DNA from: VFMC01 sp040380855
GTDB taxonomy: Bacteria > Actinomycetota > Acidimicrobiia > Acidimicrobiales > Ilumatobacteraceae
Reading direction: 5' to 3'
Assembly (NCBI GenBank): GCA_040380855.1
Contig: JBEIIG010000055.1
Location: forward strand, 1-25,944
Length of the DNA stretch: 25,944 nucleotides
In this document: in pieces, positions 14,087 to 21,028 of the stretch
Layout: every line of letters starts with the position of its first letter
How positions within the stretch are numbered: position 1 is the stretch's first letter
Position numbers and translations under genes: made by a program
Notes under the pieces: generated by a model
What the model was told of the DNA's origin: nothing
The model's input: only the letters and a program-made list of their open reading frames with translations
Databases searched by the model: none

Positions 14087-15850
14087 ATGAGTCGACCCGA
14101 CCTCTCCCGACGCGACCGCCTGCGCCGCCTCATCCGCCGCGTCGTGCTCGTCACTGCCGCATGCGCCGGAATGGGCGCGTTCTCCGTGCCGACGGCACTG
14201 GCGGTGAACAGCCTCGTCAGCTCGAACCCGGCCGACAACGAGAGCCTCGCCAGCTCACCCACCTCGATGCTGTTCACCTTCGCCGAACCGCTCGGTGGCA
14301 CCAACAACGTGGTGGTGTCGTGCGACGGCAACCCGTTCAGCGTCGGCCAGCCCAGTGTGGGCGCCGATGGGCTCACCCTCACCGTGCCGGTACCCAACCC
14401 GATGCCGAAGGGCACCTGCAGCGCTGCCGTCTCGGTCAGCGCCGTCGACGGTTCGCCGAACGGGCAGTTCTCGGTGACGTTCACCATCACGTCCGACTCC
14501 TCCGGCGCCGTCGCCACCACGGTGCCGGTGATCGACCCGACGGCCACGACGGTCGAGGGCGCGACGGCCACCACGGTGGCACCCACCGCGCCCGAGGACG
14601 CCGACACTGATGCGAGCGGTGGCGGCAGCGGCGGGCCGCTCGGCCTGGCGCGCCTGGTGGGCACGATCGGCCTGGCGGTGCTGTTCGGGTCGCTCGTGCT
14701 CATCGCCACCGCCTGGCCCGAGGGCGTCGACTACATCCTCACCGTGCGGTTCCTACGCACTGCGTGGATGGTGGCCCTGGCCGGTTCGGTGTTCACCGTC
14801 GTGTTCCTCACCACCGAGGCCACCGGCCGGTCGATCGGCTCGGCGCTGAACCCACTGTCGTGGACCGACCTGAACACCTCGGCGTCGGGTGTCGCGGCGA
14901 TCGCTCGGGTGCTGCTCACGCTGGCGAGCGTGTGGGTGGTGATGCGCCCCGAGCGGTGCATCGACCAGTCGACGCAACTACCCGCGCTCGCCGCGCCGCT
15001 GCTGGCCGTCGCCACCCTCGGCTTCACCCGCACCGGAGGCGACCTCGCCGCGATCGGCGTGCTGATGGGTATCGGCCACGCCCTCGCCATGGCCGTGTGG
15101 TTCGGTGGCTTGGCGCTGCTCACCCGCGTGGTATTGGCAGGGCCCGGCGACGACGACCTGGTGCACGCGGTGCGCGGCTTCAGCCGCATCTCCATCCCGG
15201 CGCTGCTCGTCACGGTGGTCACCGGTGCGGTGCAGACGTTCCGCCTCGACCGCGGCGCGCTGTTCGACACCGGCCACGGCCGCGTGCTGCTGCTGAAGGC
15301 GGTGGCGGTGGGCGCGATGGTGTTCGTCGGCCTGGCCACCCGCCAGTTCGTGAACGCCCAACTGCGCACCGTCGACGCGCTGAACGCGCCCCTCGCAGGC
15401 CGACTGCGCCGGGCGACAGGCATCGAGGCGATCGCCGGTGTGGTGGTGCTCGCCATCACGTCGTGGCTGCTGTCGTTCACCCCTCCCAACCTGGTGGCTG
15501 CTGCCCCGGTCGACGACTACGGCTACTCGGGCGAGATGGTGGCCGACGATCTCGACGTCACCATCCGGCTCACCGGCGTCGTCGGGCGCAACGGGGTTCG
15601 CATCGAGGTCGATTCGCCTGCGACCGGGTTGACCGGGTTCGTCGTCACGTTCATCCCACCGGCCGAGACGCAGGCCCCCACCGTGGTGCTCACCGTTCCG
15701 CCCGAACTGGCCGGCAGCGGTGTGGCGGTGCTCGACGTCGCCGAGGGTGTGCCCCTCGAGGCGCCCGGTGTGTGGACCCTGGCCGTGAAGGCCGCCACCC
15801 CGTCGGGCGAGAAGACGGCCCAGAAGCGCTTCACCCTGCTGGGCACCTGA
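14087..15850 (+). CDS. CopC-CopD fusion membrane protein (degenerate copper site)
   Basis: This 587-residue protein has a signal peptide (cleavage near ALA at 37-39), a CopC-like beta domain (about 40-140), a Thr-rich linker, a multi-helix CopD domain (about 187-467) and a C-terminal extracytoplasmic beta domain (about 475-585) like YtkA/FixH. This is the YcnJ-type layout linked to copper uptake. However, the mature N-terminus lacks the His that normally opens CopC and binds Cu(II), and the usual D-G-H-P motif is DGSP (121-124). In CopD the common TGH is TGG in TRTGGDLAAIG, although the later IGHALAMAVWFGG histidine is kept. Cys80 and Cys111 are present in the CopC part. Copper transport is therefore doubtful; a derived role is possible. 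Confidence 0.85.
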   Translation: MSRPDLSRRDRLRRLIRRVVLVTAACAGMGAFSVPTALAVNSLVSSNPADNESLASSPTSMLFTFAEPLGGTNNVVVSCDGNPFSVGQPSVGADGLTLTVPVPNPMPKGTCSAAVSVSAVDGSPNGQFSVTFTITSDSSGAVATTVPVIDPTATTVEGATATTVAPTAPEDADTDASGGGSGGPLGLARLVGTIGLAVLFGSLVLIATAWPEGVDYILTVRFLRTAWMVALAGSVFTVVFLTTEATGRSIGSALNPLSWTDLNTSASGVAAIARVLLTLASVWVVMRPERCIDQSTQLPALAAPLLAVATLGFTRTGGDLAAIGVLMGIGHALAMAVWFGGLALLTRVVLAGPGDDDLVHAVRGFSRISIPALLVTVVTGAVQTFRLDRGALFDTGHGRVLLLKAVAVGAMVFVGLATRQFVNAQLRTVDALNAPLAGRLRRATGIEAIAGVVVLAITSWLLSFTPPNLVAAAPVDDYGYSGEMVADDLDVTIRLTGVVGRNGVRIEVDSPATGLTGFVVTFIPPAETQAPTVVLTVPPELAGSGVAVLDVAEGVPLEAPGVWTLAVKAATPSGEKTAQKRFTLLGT

Positions 15851-15894
15851 CGCGGCCCAGCACCAGAAGCGGCCCGGCCCGTTGCCCGCCGCCG

Positions 15895-16971
15895 TCAGGC
15901 GCGGCGGACGATGTCGTCGAACGGGCGGGCCGTGGCCACGTCGAGCTGGTCGTAGGTGCAACTGGCCGGCAGCCGGTCGGGCCGCCACCGTACGAACTGC
16001 ACGCCGTGCCGGAACCGACCGCTCTGCAGTTGTCCGAACGTCACCTCCACCACCCGCTCCACACGCAGCGGCACCCACGACAGGTCCTTGCCCGCACTCC
16101 ATCGACTCTGCGCCCCGGGCAGGCGGGCCTCCTCGTGCGCCTCGGCCATCGCCCAGTCGCGCCAGGGGTGGCCGTCGAGTGCACCGTCGGTGAGGGGTGC
16201 CAGTTCGGTCAGCAGTTCGCCACGGCGCTTGGCGGTGAACGATGCCGCCACACCCACATGGTGCAGCCTGCCCTCGCCGTCGTGCAGGCCCAGCAGCAGC
16301 GACCCCACCCCGAGCCCGTCTTTGTGGATGCGGTAGCCGGCCAGTGCGCACTCGGCGGTGCGGAGATGCTTCACCTTCACCATCGTCCGCTTGTCGGGCG
16401 TGTACGGGTCGGTCAACCGCTTGGCCACCACCCCGTCGAGGCCGGCACCCTCGAACTCGGTGAACCATCGCTCGGCCACGGTGTGGTCGTGGGTGACGGG
16501 GCAGCGGTGAACCGGGCCGTCGGCACCGGCCAGCACACGGTCGAGCGCCGCAGCCCGTTCGGACAACGGTCGATCGAGCAGCGACTCGTCGTCGAGCGCC
16601 AGCAGGTCGAACGCCACGAACGACGCCGGTGTCTCGACCGACAGACGCTGTACCCGCGACGCTGCCGGGTGGATGCGCTGCAGCAACGCGTCGAAGTCGA
16701 GGCCACGGCCGCCGCCGTGGGGGATGACGATCTCGCCGTCGACCACACACCGCTCGGGCAACGCAGTGAGCAACGGTGCCATCAACTCGGGGAAATAGCG
16801 CGTGAACGGCCGCTCGTTGCGGCTGGTCAACTCGATGTCGGGCCCGTCGCGGAACACGATGCACCGGAAGCCGTCCCACTTGGGTTCGTAGTGCCAGCCC
16901 TCGCCCACGGGGATGCGCTCGGCGGCCTTCGCCAGCATCGGTGCCAGGGGTGGGGTGAGCGGCAGGGTCAC
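15895..16971 (-). CDS. ligC: ATP-dependent DNA ligase, LigC type
   Basis: This 358-residue ligase, the length of mycobacterial LigC, seals nicks using ATP and in related bacteria supports repair rather than replication. Nucleotidyltransferase motifs are in order: motif I YEPKWDGFR with the adenylated Lys31, motif Ia SRNERPFTRYFPEL, motif III ASFVAFDLLALD, motif IV LDGVVAKRL and motif V TMVKVKH, then an OB-fold ending in the VEVTFGQLQSGRFRHGVQFVRWRPD block. The N-terminus PLTPPLAPMLAKAAERIP matches LigC and supports the GTG at 16971, although no good Shine-Dalgarno is visible. No Ku or polymerase/nuclease domain is attached or adjacent, so it is a stand-alone ligase rather than a LigD fusion. 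It converges with the CopC-CopD gene and diverges from the carboxylase operon. Confidence 0.92.
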   Translation of the reverse strand: MTLPLTPPLAPMLAKAAERIPVGEGWHYEPKWDGFRCIVFRDGPDIELTSRNERPFTRYFPELMAPLLTALPERCVVDGEIVIPHGGGRGLDFDALLQRIHPAASRVQRLSVETPASFVAFDLLALDDESLLDRPLSERAAALDRVLAGADGPVHRCPVTHDHTVAERWFTEFEGAGLDGVVAKRLTDPYTPDKRTMVKVKHLRTAECALAGYRIHKDGLGVGSLLLGLHDGEGRLHHVGVAASFTAKRRGELLTELAPLTDGALDGHPWRDWAMAEAHEEARLPGAQSRWSAGKDLSWVPLRVERVVEVTFGQLQSGRFRHGVQFVRWRPDRLPASCTYDQLDVATARPFDDIVRRA

Positions 16972-17001
16972 CCCACCAGCATGCCAGCCGCGCCCGCACG
17001 C

Positions 17002-17028
17002 AGGGGCCGCCACGGATAGGCGGCCCCT
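17002..17028. repeat. Perfect 10-bp inverted repeat between ligC and the carboxylase gene
   Basis: AGGGGCCGCC (17002-17011) and GGCGGCCCCT (17019-17028) surround a 7-nt loop in the divergent promoter region. A regulator site or cruciform is possible; as a hairpin it would lie ahead of both genes. Confidence 0.5.
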
Positions 17029-17034
17029 ACGGCC

Positions 17035-17056
17035 CGAGGGGTAGCGTTGCCCCTCG
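17035..17056 (+). promoter_or_regulatory. Promoter of the carboxylase operon inside a 7-bp inverted repeat
   Basis: CGAGGGG (17035-17041) and CCCCTCG (17050-17056) flank the -10-like TAGCGT (17042-17047). The GTG start at 17056 begins on the last base of the right arm, so the message is nearly leaderless and its 5' end forms part of the dyad. Confidence 0.5.
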
Positions 17057-18636
17057 TGAGTGATCCGACCAGCCCGAACACCGGCCACGACGTGTTGGCC
17101 GCCAAGCTCGACGACCTGCGCCAACGACGCGAGCAGGCCTATCACGCCGGTTCGCCGCGGTCGGTCGAACGCCAGCACGAAAAGGGCAAGATGCTCGCCC
17201 GCGAGCGCATCGAGTACTTCCTCGACCCGGGCAGCTTCAACGAGCTCGACCTCCTCGCCCGGCACCGCGCCCATGCGGCGGGCCTCGAGGACCGGCCCTA
17301 CACCGACGGTGTCATCACCGGATGGGGCACGGTCGACGGCCGCAAGGTGTTCGTGTTCAGCCAGGACTTCACCGTGTTCGGCGGTGCCCTCGGCGAGGTG
17401 TTCGCCGAGAAGATCCACAAACTGATGGACCTCGCCCTCAAGGTGGGCGCCCCGGTGGTGGGCCTGAACGACGGCGCCGGCGCCCGCATCCAAGAAGGTG
17501 TCGTCAGCCTCGCCAGCTACGGCGGCATCTTCCACCGCAACGTGCTGTCGAGCGGCGTCATCCCACAGATCAGCGTCATCCTCGGCCCCTGCGCCGGCGG
17601 CGCGGTGTACAGCCCGGCGATGACCGACTTCATCTTCATGGTGCGCGAGACCAGCCACATGTTCATCACCGGCCCCGACGTGGTGAAGACGGTCACCGGC
17701 GAGGAGGTCACGCTCGAAGCCCTCGGTGGCGCGATGAGCCACGCCAGCAAGAGCGGTGTCGCCACGTTCGTGAGCGCCGACGAGAAGGCCTGCCTCGACG
17801 ACGTGCGTTTCCTGCTCGGGTTCCTGCCGTCGAACAACCTCGAAGAGCCGCCCACGGCCGACACGGGCGACGACCCCGATCGGCTGTGCCCCGAGCTGCA
17901 GACCATCATGCCGGCATCGCCGAACCAGCCGTACGACATGAAGAAGGTGATCGCCTCGGTCGTCGACGACGGCGAGTTCTTCGAGTACTTCCCGCACTGG
18001 GCCAAGAGCATCCTCTGCGGGTTCAGCCGGATCGACGGCCAGCCCGTCGGCATCGTGGGCAACCAGCCGATGGTGTTCGCCGGCGTGCTCGACATCGAGT
18101 CGAGCGAGAAGGCCGCACGGTTCGTGCGCACCTGCGACGCGTTCAACATCCCGCTCGTCACGTTCGTCGACGTGCCCGGTTTCCTGCCCGGCGTCGACCA
18201 GGAGTACGGCGGCATCATCCGCCACGGCGCGAAGTTGCTGTACGCGTTCTGCGAGGCCACCGTGCCGCGCATCCAGATCATCACCCGCAAGGCCTACGGC
18301 GGTGCGTACGTGGTGATGAACTCCAAGAGCATCGGCGCCGACCTCGCCTACGCGTGGCCCACTGCCGAACTGGCCGTGATGGGCCCACAGGGTGCCGTCG
18401 AGATCGTGTACCGCCGCGAGCTGCAGCAGGCCGCCGACCCCGTCGCTCGCCGCGCCGAGTTGGTGGCCGAGTACACCGACAAGTACGCCAACCCGTACAA
18501 CGCTGCCGAGCGTGGCTACGTCGACGACGTCATCGACCCGGCCGAGACCCGCCAGAAGGTGGTCGCCGGGTTGCGCATGCTGCGCACCAAGCGTGAGGAA
18601 CTGCCCCGCCGCAAGCACGGCAACGTGCCGCTGTGA
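17056..18636 (+). CDS. Acyl-CoA carboxylase carboxyltransferase (beta) subunit, AccD/PccB type
   Basis: This 526-residue protein transfers carboxyl from biotin to acetyl- or propionyl-CoA, making malonyl- or methylmalonyl-CoA; the biotin carboxylase/carrier alpha subunit is not in this window. Both crotonase-fold halves are present, with the oxyanion-hole regions NDGAGARIQEG (138-148) and GPCAGGAVYSPAM (177-189) in the N-half and GGIIRHGAKLLYAF and RKAYGGAYVVM (411-421) in the C-half. At the position after AYGGAY, which sets acyl chain preference in actinobacterial enzymes (Asp in propionyl-selective PccB, Ile or Cys in others), this protein has Val419. The GTG at 17056 is preferred over a TTG at 17047 because that TTG lies within the promoter hexamer. 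The epsilon gene follows after 13 bp. Confidence 0.93.
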   Translation: MSDPTSPNTGHDVLAAKLDDLRQRREQAYHAGSPRSVERQHEKGKMLARERIEYFLDPGSFNELDLLARHRAHAAGLEDRPYTDGVITGWGTVDGRKVFVFSQDFTVFGGALGEVFAEKIHKLMDLALKVGAPVVGLNDGAGARIQEGVVSLASYGGIFHRNVLSSGVIPQISVILGPCAGGAVYSPAMTDFIFMVRETSHMFITGPDVVKTVTGEEVTLEALGGAMSHASKSGVATFVSADEKACLDDVRFLLGFLPSNNLEEPPTADTGDDPDRLCPELQTIMPASPNQPYDMKKVIASVVDDGEFFEYFPHWAKSILCGFSRIDGQPVGIVGNQPMVFAGVLDIESSEKAARFVRTCDAFNIPLVTFVDVPGFLPGVDQEYGGIIRHGAKLLYAFCEATVPRIQIITRKAYGGAYVVMNSKSIGADLAYAWPTAELAVMGPQGAVEIVYRRELQQAADPVARRAELVAEYTDKYANPYNAAERGYVDDVIDPAETRQKVVAGLRMLRTKREELPRRKHGNVPL

Positions 18637-18649
18637 GCAACGGACCGCG

Positions 18650-18841
18650 ATGAGCACGGAGATCACCCCCACACCCACCGACGACGAGGCCGCCGCGCTG
18701 GTGGCCGCCGTCGAGGCGCTGTGGCCCCGCCCGGTGGTGGCTGCTGCCGAACAGCAGCGCAGCCGCGAGGCGGCGTGGCGGTTCAGCGGCCGCTGGTGGG
18801 CCAAGCCGTTGCCGCAGCGCCGCGACCGCCCGTTCCGCTGA
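18650..18841 (+). CDS. Acyl-CoA carboxylase epsilon-like subunit
   Basis: A 63-residue protein directly behind the beta-subunit gene. Its N-half is acidic with DDEAAALVAAVEAL, and its C-half carries WRFSGRWWAKPLP, resembling the W-R-x-S-G-R-W motif of actinobacterial AccE/PccE subunits, which bridge and stimulate the carboxylase. The position, 13 bp after the beta gene, and small size fit the family well. The ATG at 18650 starts the acidic segment; there is no strong ribosome site, so translation may be coupled to the upstream gene. Confidence 0.78.
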   Translation: MSTEITPTPTDDEAAALVAAVEALWPRPVVAAAEQQRSREAAWRFSGRWWAKPLPQRRDRPFR

Positions 18842-18883
18842 CGCTGCTACTCGGGGTCGTACCACCTCCTCACACGTCGCGCC

Positions 18884-18889
18884 TAAGGT
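18884..18889 (+). promoter_or_regulatory. -10 box of the RDD gene pair (leaderless)
   Basis: TAAGGT ends 6 nt before the ATG at 18896, with no Shine-Dalgarno. Confidence 0.45.
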
Positions 18890-18895
18890 GCGGGC

Positions 18896-19492
18896 ATGAG
18901 CATGCCTCCGCCGCCACCGCCGCCACCGCCCCCTGCGCCGCCGCCCGGTTGGGGTGCAGCACCGCCGCCGAACTACCCCGGCTTTGCGACCGCAGGTGTC
19001 GCCGGCGGCGAGCGGGCCGGGTTCGGCAGTCGGCTCGGTGCATACATCCTCGACCGGATCCTCTACGGCATCCTGCTCGCCGTGTTCGCGGTGCCAGGTT
19101 CGATCCTCATCGCGACAGCGTTCGAGGACTGCGTCACCATCGATCGCGGCGACTACGAGTCCGAGGTCATCTGTCCCCCGGGCTCGCCGAAGGGTGGGCT
19201 CATCGCCGCCGGTGTCGTGCTGATCGCCGTCGGTGTCATCGTGGTCGCTGTGCTCTACCTGCGGGCCCTCGGCCGGACCGGCCAGACCTGGGGCCGCAAG
19301 CTGGCGAACGTGAAGGTGGTGGGCGCGACGACGGGCCAGCCCATCGGCTTCGGCCGCGCACTCGGCCGCACCCTGTTCGCCGAGATCATCTCCAGTTCGC
19401 TCTGCTGGCTCGGCTACCTGTGGATGCTGTGGGACAAGAACAAGCAGACCTGGCACGACAAGATCGTCGACACGGTGGTGGTGAAGGCATGA
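18896..19492 (+). CDS. RDD family membrane protein with proline-rich N-terminus
   Basis: This 198-residue inner-membrane protein begins with an almost uninterrupted proline run (residues 4-16) and a Pro/Gly-rich tail, followed by the RDD domain: RLGAYILDRILYG as the first helix, a second helix around 97-117, and a third near 156-180 ending in the family-typical KQTWHDKIVDTVVVK. An external loop holds two cysteines (EDCVTI and EVICPP) that could pair. RDD proteins are poorly understood; some are reported to affect Na+/H+ balance, so no substrate is assigned. Its TGA overlaps the ATG of the next gene (ATGA), and the two products share the same fold and C-terminal motif, indicating a tandem duplication translated together. 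Confidence 0.85.
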   Translation: MSMPPPPPPPPPPAPPPGWGAAPPPNYPGFATAGVAGGERAGFGSRLGAYILDRILYGILLAVFAVPGSILIATAFEDCVTIDRGDYESEVICPPGSPKGGLIAAGVVLIAVGVIVVAVLYLRALGRTGQTWGRKLANVKVVGATTGQPIGFGRALGRTLFAEIISSSLCWLGYLWMLWDKNKQTWHDKIVDTVVVKA

Positions 19493-19998
19493 GCAACGAC
19501 CCGAGTTTCCTTCCCGGCCTGCCGGTGGGCACCAAGCTCGCCGGAGGCGTCAGCCGCGCCATCGGGCTGCTCATCGACCAGATCCTGTTGAACGTGTTGG
19601 TGCTGCCCCTGTCGCTGCCCGGCATCTTGATGATCATCAAGGGCACCGAGGGCTGCGACCAGTCAGGCGACACGATCACGTGCGCGAGCGACGACATCTC
19701 GACCGGTTGGCTCGCCGCCGGCATCGCCTGCACGGTGTTGGCACTGGTGCTGCTGGTCTTCCTGTACTCACGCTGGTTGGGCAAGGGCCGCACCCTGGGC
19801 ATGAAGCTCACGGGCAACCGCCTCGTCGACGTGAACACCGGCGGCCCCATCGGCACCGGCCGCGGATTCGCCCGGGCGCTGTTCGCGCAGTTCATCTCGC
19901 CGTTCCTGTGCGCTCTCGGCTATCTCTGGGCCATCTGGGATCCGCGCAAGCAGACCTGGCACGACAAGATCGCCAGCAGCGTCGTCATCAAGAACTGA
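19489..19998 (+). CDS. RDD family membrane protein, second tandem copy
   Basis: This 169-residue paralogue of the preceding gene lacks its proline-rich head. It has SRAIGLLIDQILLNVLVLPL as helix one, WLAAGIACTVLALVLLVFLYSRW as helix two and a third ending in KQTWHDKIASSVVIKN. Compared with its neighbour, the first-helix motif R-L-x-A-x-x-x-D is R-A-x-G-x-x-x-D, so it is diverged. A loop cysteine pair (GCDQSG and ITCASD) is retained at an equivalent place. The ATGA overlap with the upstream stop implies translational coupling and perhaps a heteromeric complex of the two proteins. Function unknown. Confidence 0.83.
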   Translation: MSNDPSFLPGLPVGTKLAGGVSRAIGLLIDQILLNVLVLPLSLPGILMIIKGTEGCDQSGDTITCASDDISTGWLAAGIACTVLALVLLVFLYSRWLGKGRTLGMKLTGNRLVDVNTGGPIGTGRGFARALFAQFISPFLCALGYLWAIWDPRKQTWHDKIASSVVIKN

Positions 19999-20010
19999 GC
20001 CGGCTGCCGC

Positions 20011-20016
20011 TACCGT
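20011..20016 (+). promoter_or_regulatory. -10 box of the metallophosphoesterase gene (leaderless)
   Basis: TACCGT lies 7 nt before the GTG at 20024; no Shine-Dalgarno is seen. Confidence 0.4.
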
Positions 20017-20023
20017 CGGCGAC

Positions 20024-21028
20024 GTGGACATCACCACCGTCGCAGACGACCTGATCGTGGCTCACGACGGCCTCGACGTGTACCAACTCGACGGGCTGTC
20101 TCCCGCCACCTCCTACGAGGTGCGCGGTCAGGCCGTACGCACCCTCGACCGACCCCCGGGCGAGTTGCTGTGCCGGTTCGGCACCGTGAACGACGTGCAC
20201 TTCGGCGAGGTCGAATGCGGACGCATCGACGACCATGCAGAGGGCCCCATTCAACGCGTCGGACCCGACGAGACGCCCTATCCCGAGACGATGAACCGCG
20301 GTGCGGCTGCCGAGATGCTGGCCGCCGATCTGGCCGCAGTGTTCGTGAAGGGCGACCTCTCGGTCGACGGTCGCCCCGACGAATGGGCGGCGTTCGAAGC
20401 CTGCTACCGCGACCCGTTCGGCGACAGGCTGCACGTGGTGCGCGGCAACCACGACAGCTACCAGGGCCAGACCGAGTACGCCGGCGACCGCTGGCTGGTG
20501 CTGCCCGGCGTGGCCGTGGCGCTGATGGACACGGCCATCCCGCACAAGACCACCGGATGGTTGAGCAACGAGCAGGTGGAGTGGCTCGACACCCACGCTG
20601 CGGCCAGCGACCGACCGGTGGTGGTGATGGGCCACCACCAGCAATGGACGCCGTCGGGCAACGGCAACCGCAGCGACGACTACTTCGGGCTGCACCCCGA
20701 TCCCAGCGATGCATTGGCCGATCTGATCGCCCGGCGCCGTTCGATCGTCGCCTACACCGCGGGCCACACCCACCGGCACCGGGTGCGACACCTCGACAGC
20801 GGTGTGCCCACCATCGAGGTGGGCTGCGTGAAGGACTTCCCCGGCACCTGGGCCGAGTACCGCGTGTACGAGGGCGGTCTGATGCAGGTGGTGCACCGCA
20901 TCAGCACGGCCGACGCGTTGGCGTGGAGCGAACGCTGCCGCCACCTCTACAGCGACTTCGGCGTCGACTACGAGACCTACGCGCTGGGCAACCTCACCGA
21001 CCGGTGCTTCACGATCGATCTTCGATGA
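20024..21028 (+). CDS. Calcineurin-like metallophosphoesterase
   Basis: This 334-residue protein has the binuclear-metal motifs of the superfamily in order: D-x-H (Asp57, His59), GD (Asp111), GNHD (141-144), GHHQ and the closing GHTHRHR. It should hydrolyse a phosphomono- or diester; cyclic-nucleotide (CpdA-like) or nucleotide substrates are possible but not decidable. The first 45 residues, YQLDGLSPATSYEVR and onward, resemble the last strands of a fibronectin-III-like domain often found before such enzymes, but no signal peptide precedes them, so the protein appears cytosolic. The gene starts with GTG directly after a -10 box and overlaps the CoA-transferase start by ATGA, suggesting co-expression with an enzyme of unrelated chemistry. 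Confidence 0.85.
   Translation: MDITTVADDLIVAHDGLDVYQLDGLSPATSYEVRGQAVRTLDRPPGELLCRFGTVNDVHFGEVECGRIDDHAEGPIQRVGPDETPYPETMNRGAAAEMLAADLAAVFVKGDLSVDGRPDEWAAFEACYRDPFGDRLHVVRGNHDSYQGQTEYAGDRWLVLPGVAVALMDTAIPHKTTGWLSNEQVEWLDTHAAASDRPVVVMGHHQQWTPSGNGNRSDDYFGLHPDPSDALADLIARRRSIVAYTAGHTHRHRVRHLDSGVPTIEVGCVKDFPGTWAEYRVYEGGLMQVVHRISTADALAWSERCRHLYSDFGVDYETYALGNLTDRCFTIDLR

Noticed and set aside
17047..17055. TTG at 17047 as start of the carboxylase beta gene
   Set aside because: Its first base belongs to the TAGCGT promoter hexamer, and the GTG at 17056 fits the spacing seen at other genes.
16972..18804. Long upstream extension of the ligase frame on the minus strand
   Set aside because: It lies antisense to the conserved carboxylase genes and has no recognisable content; LigC similarity begins at the GTG at 16971.
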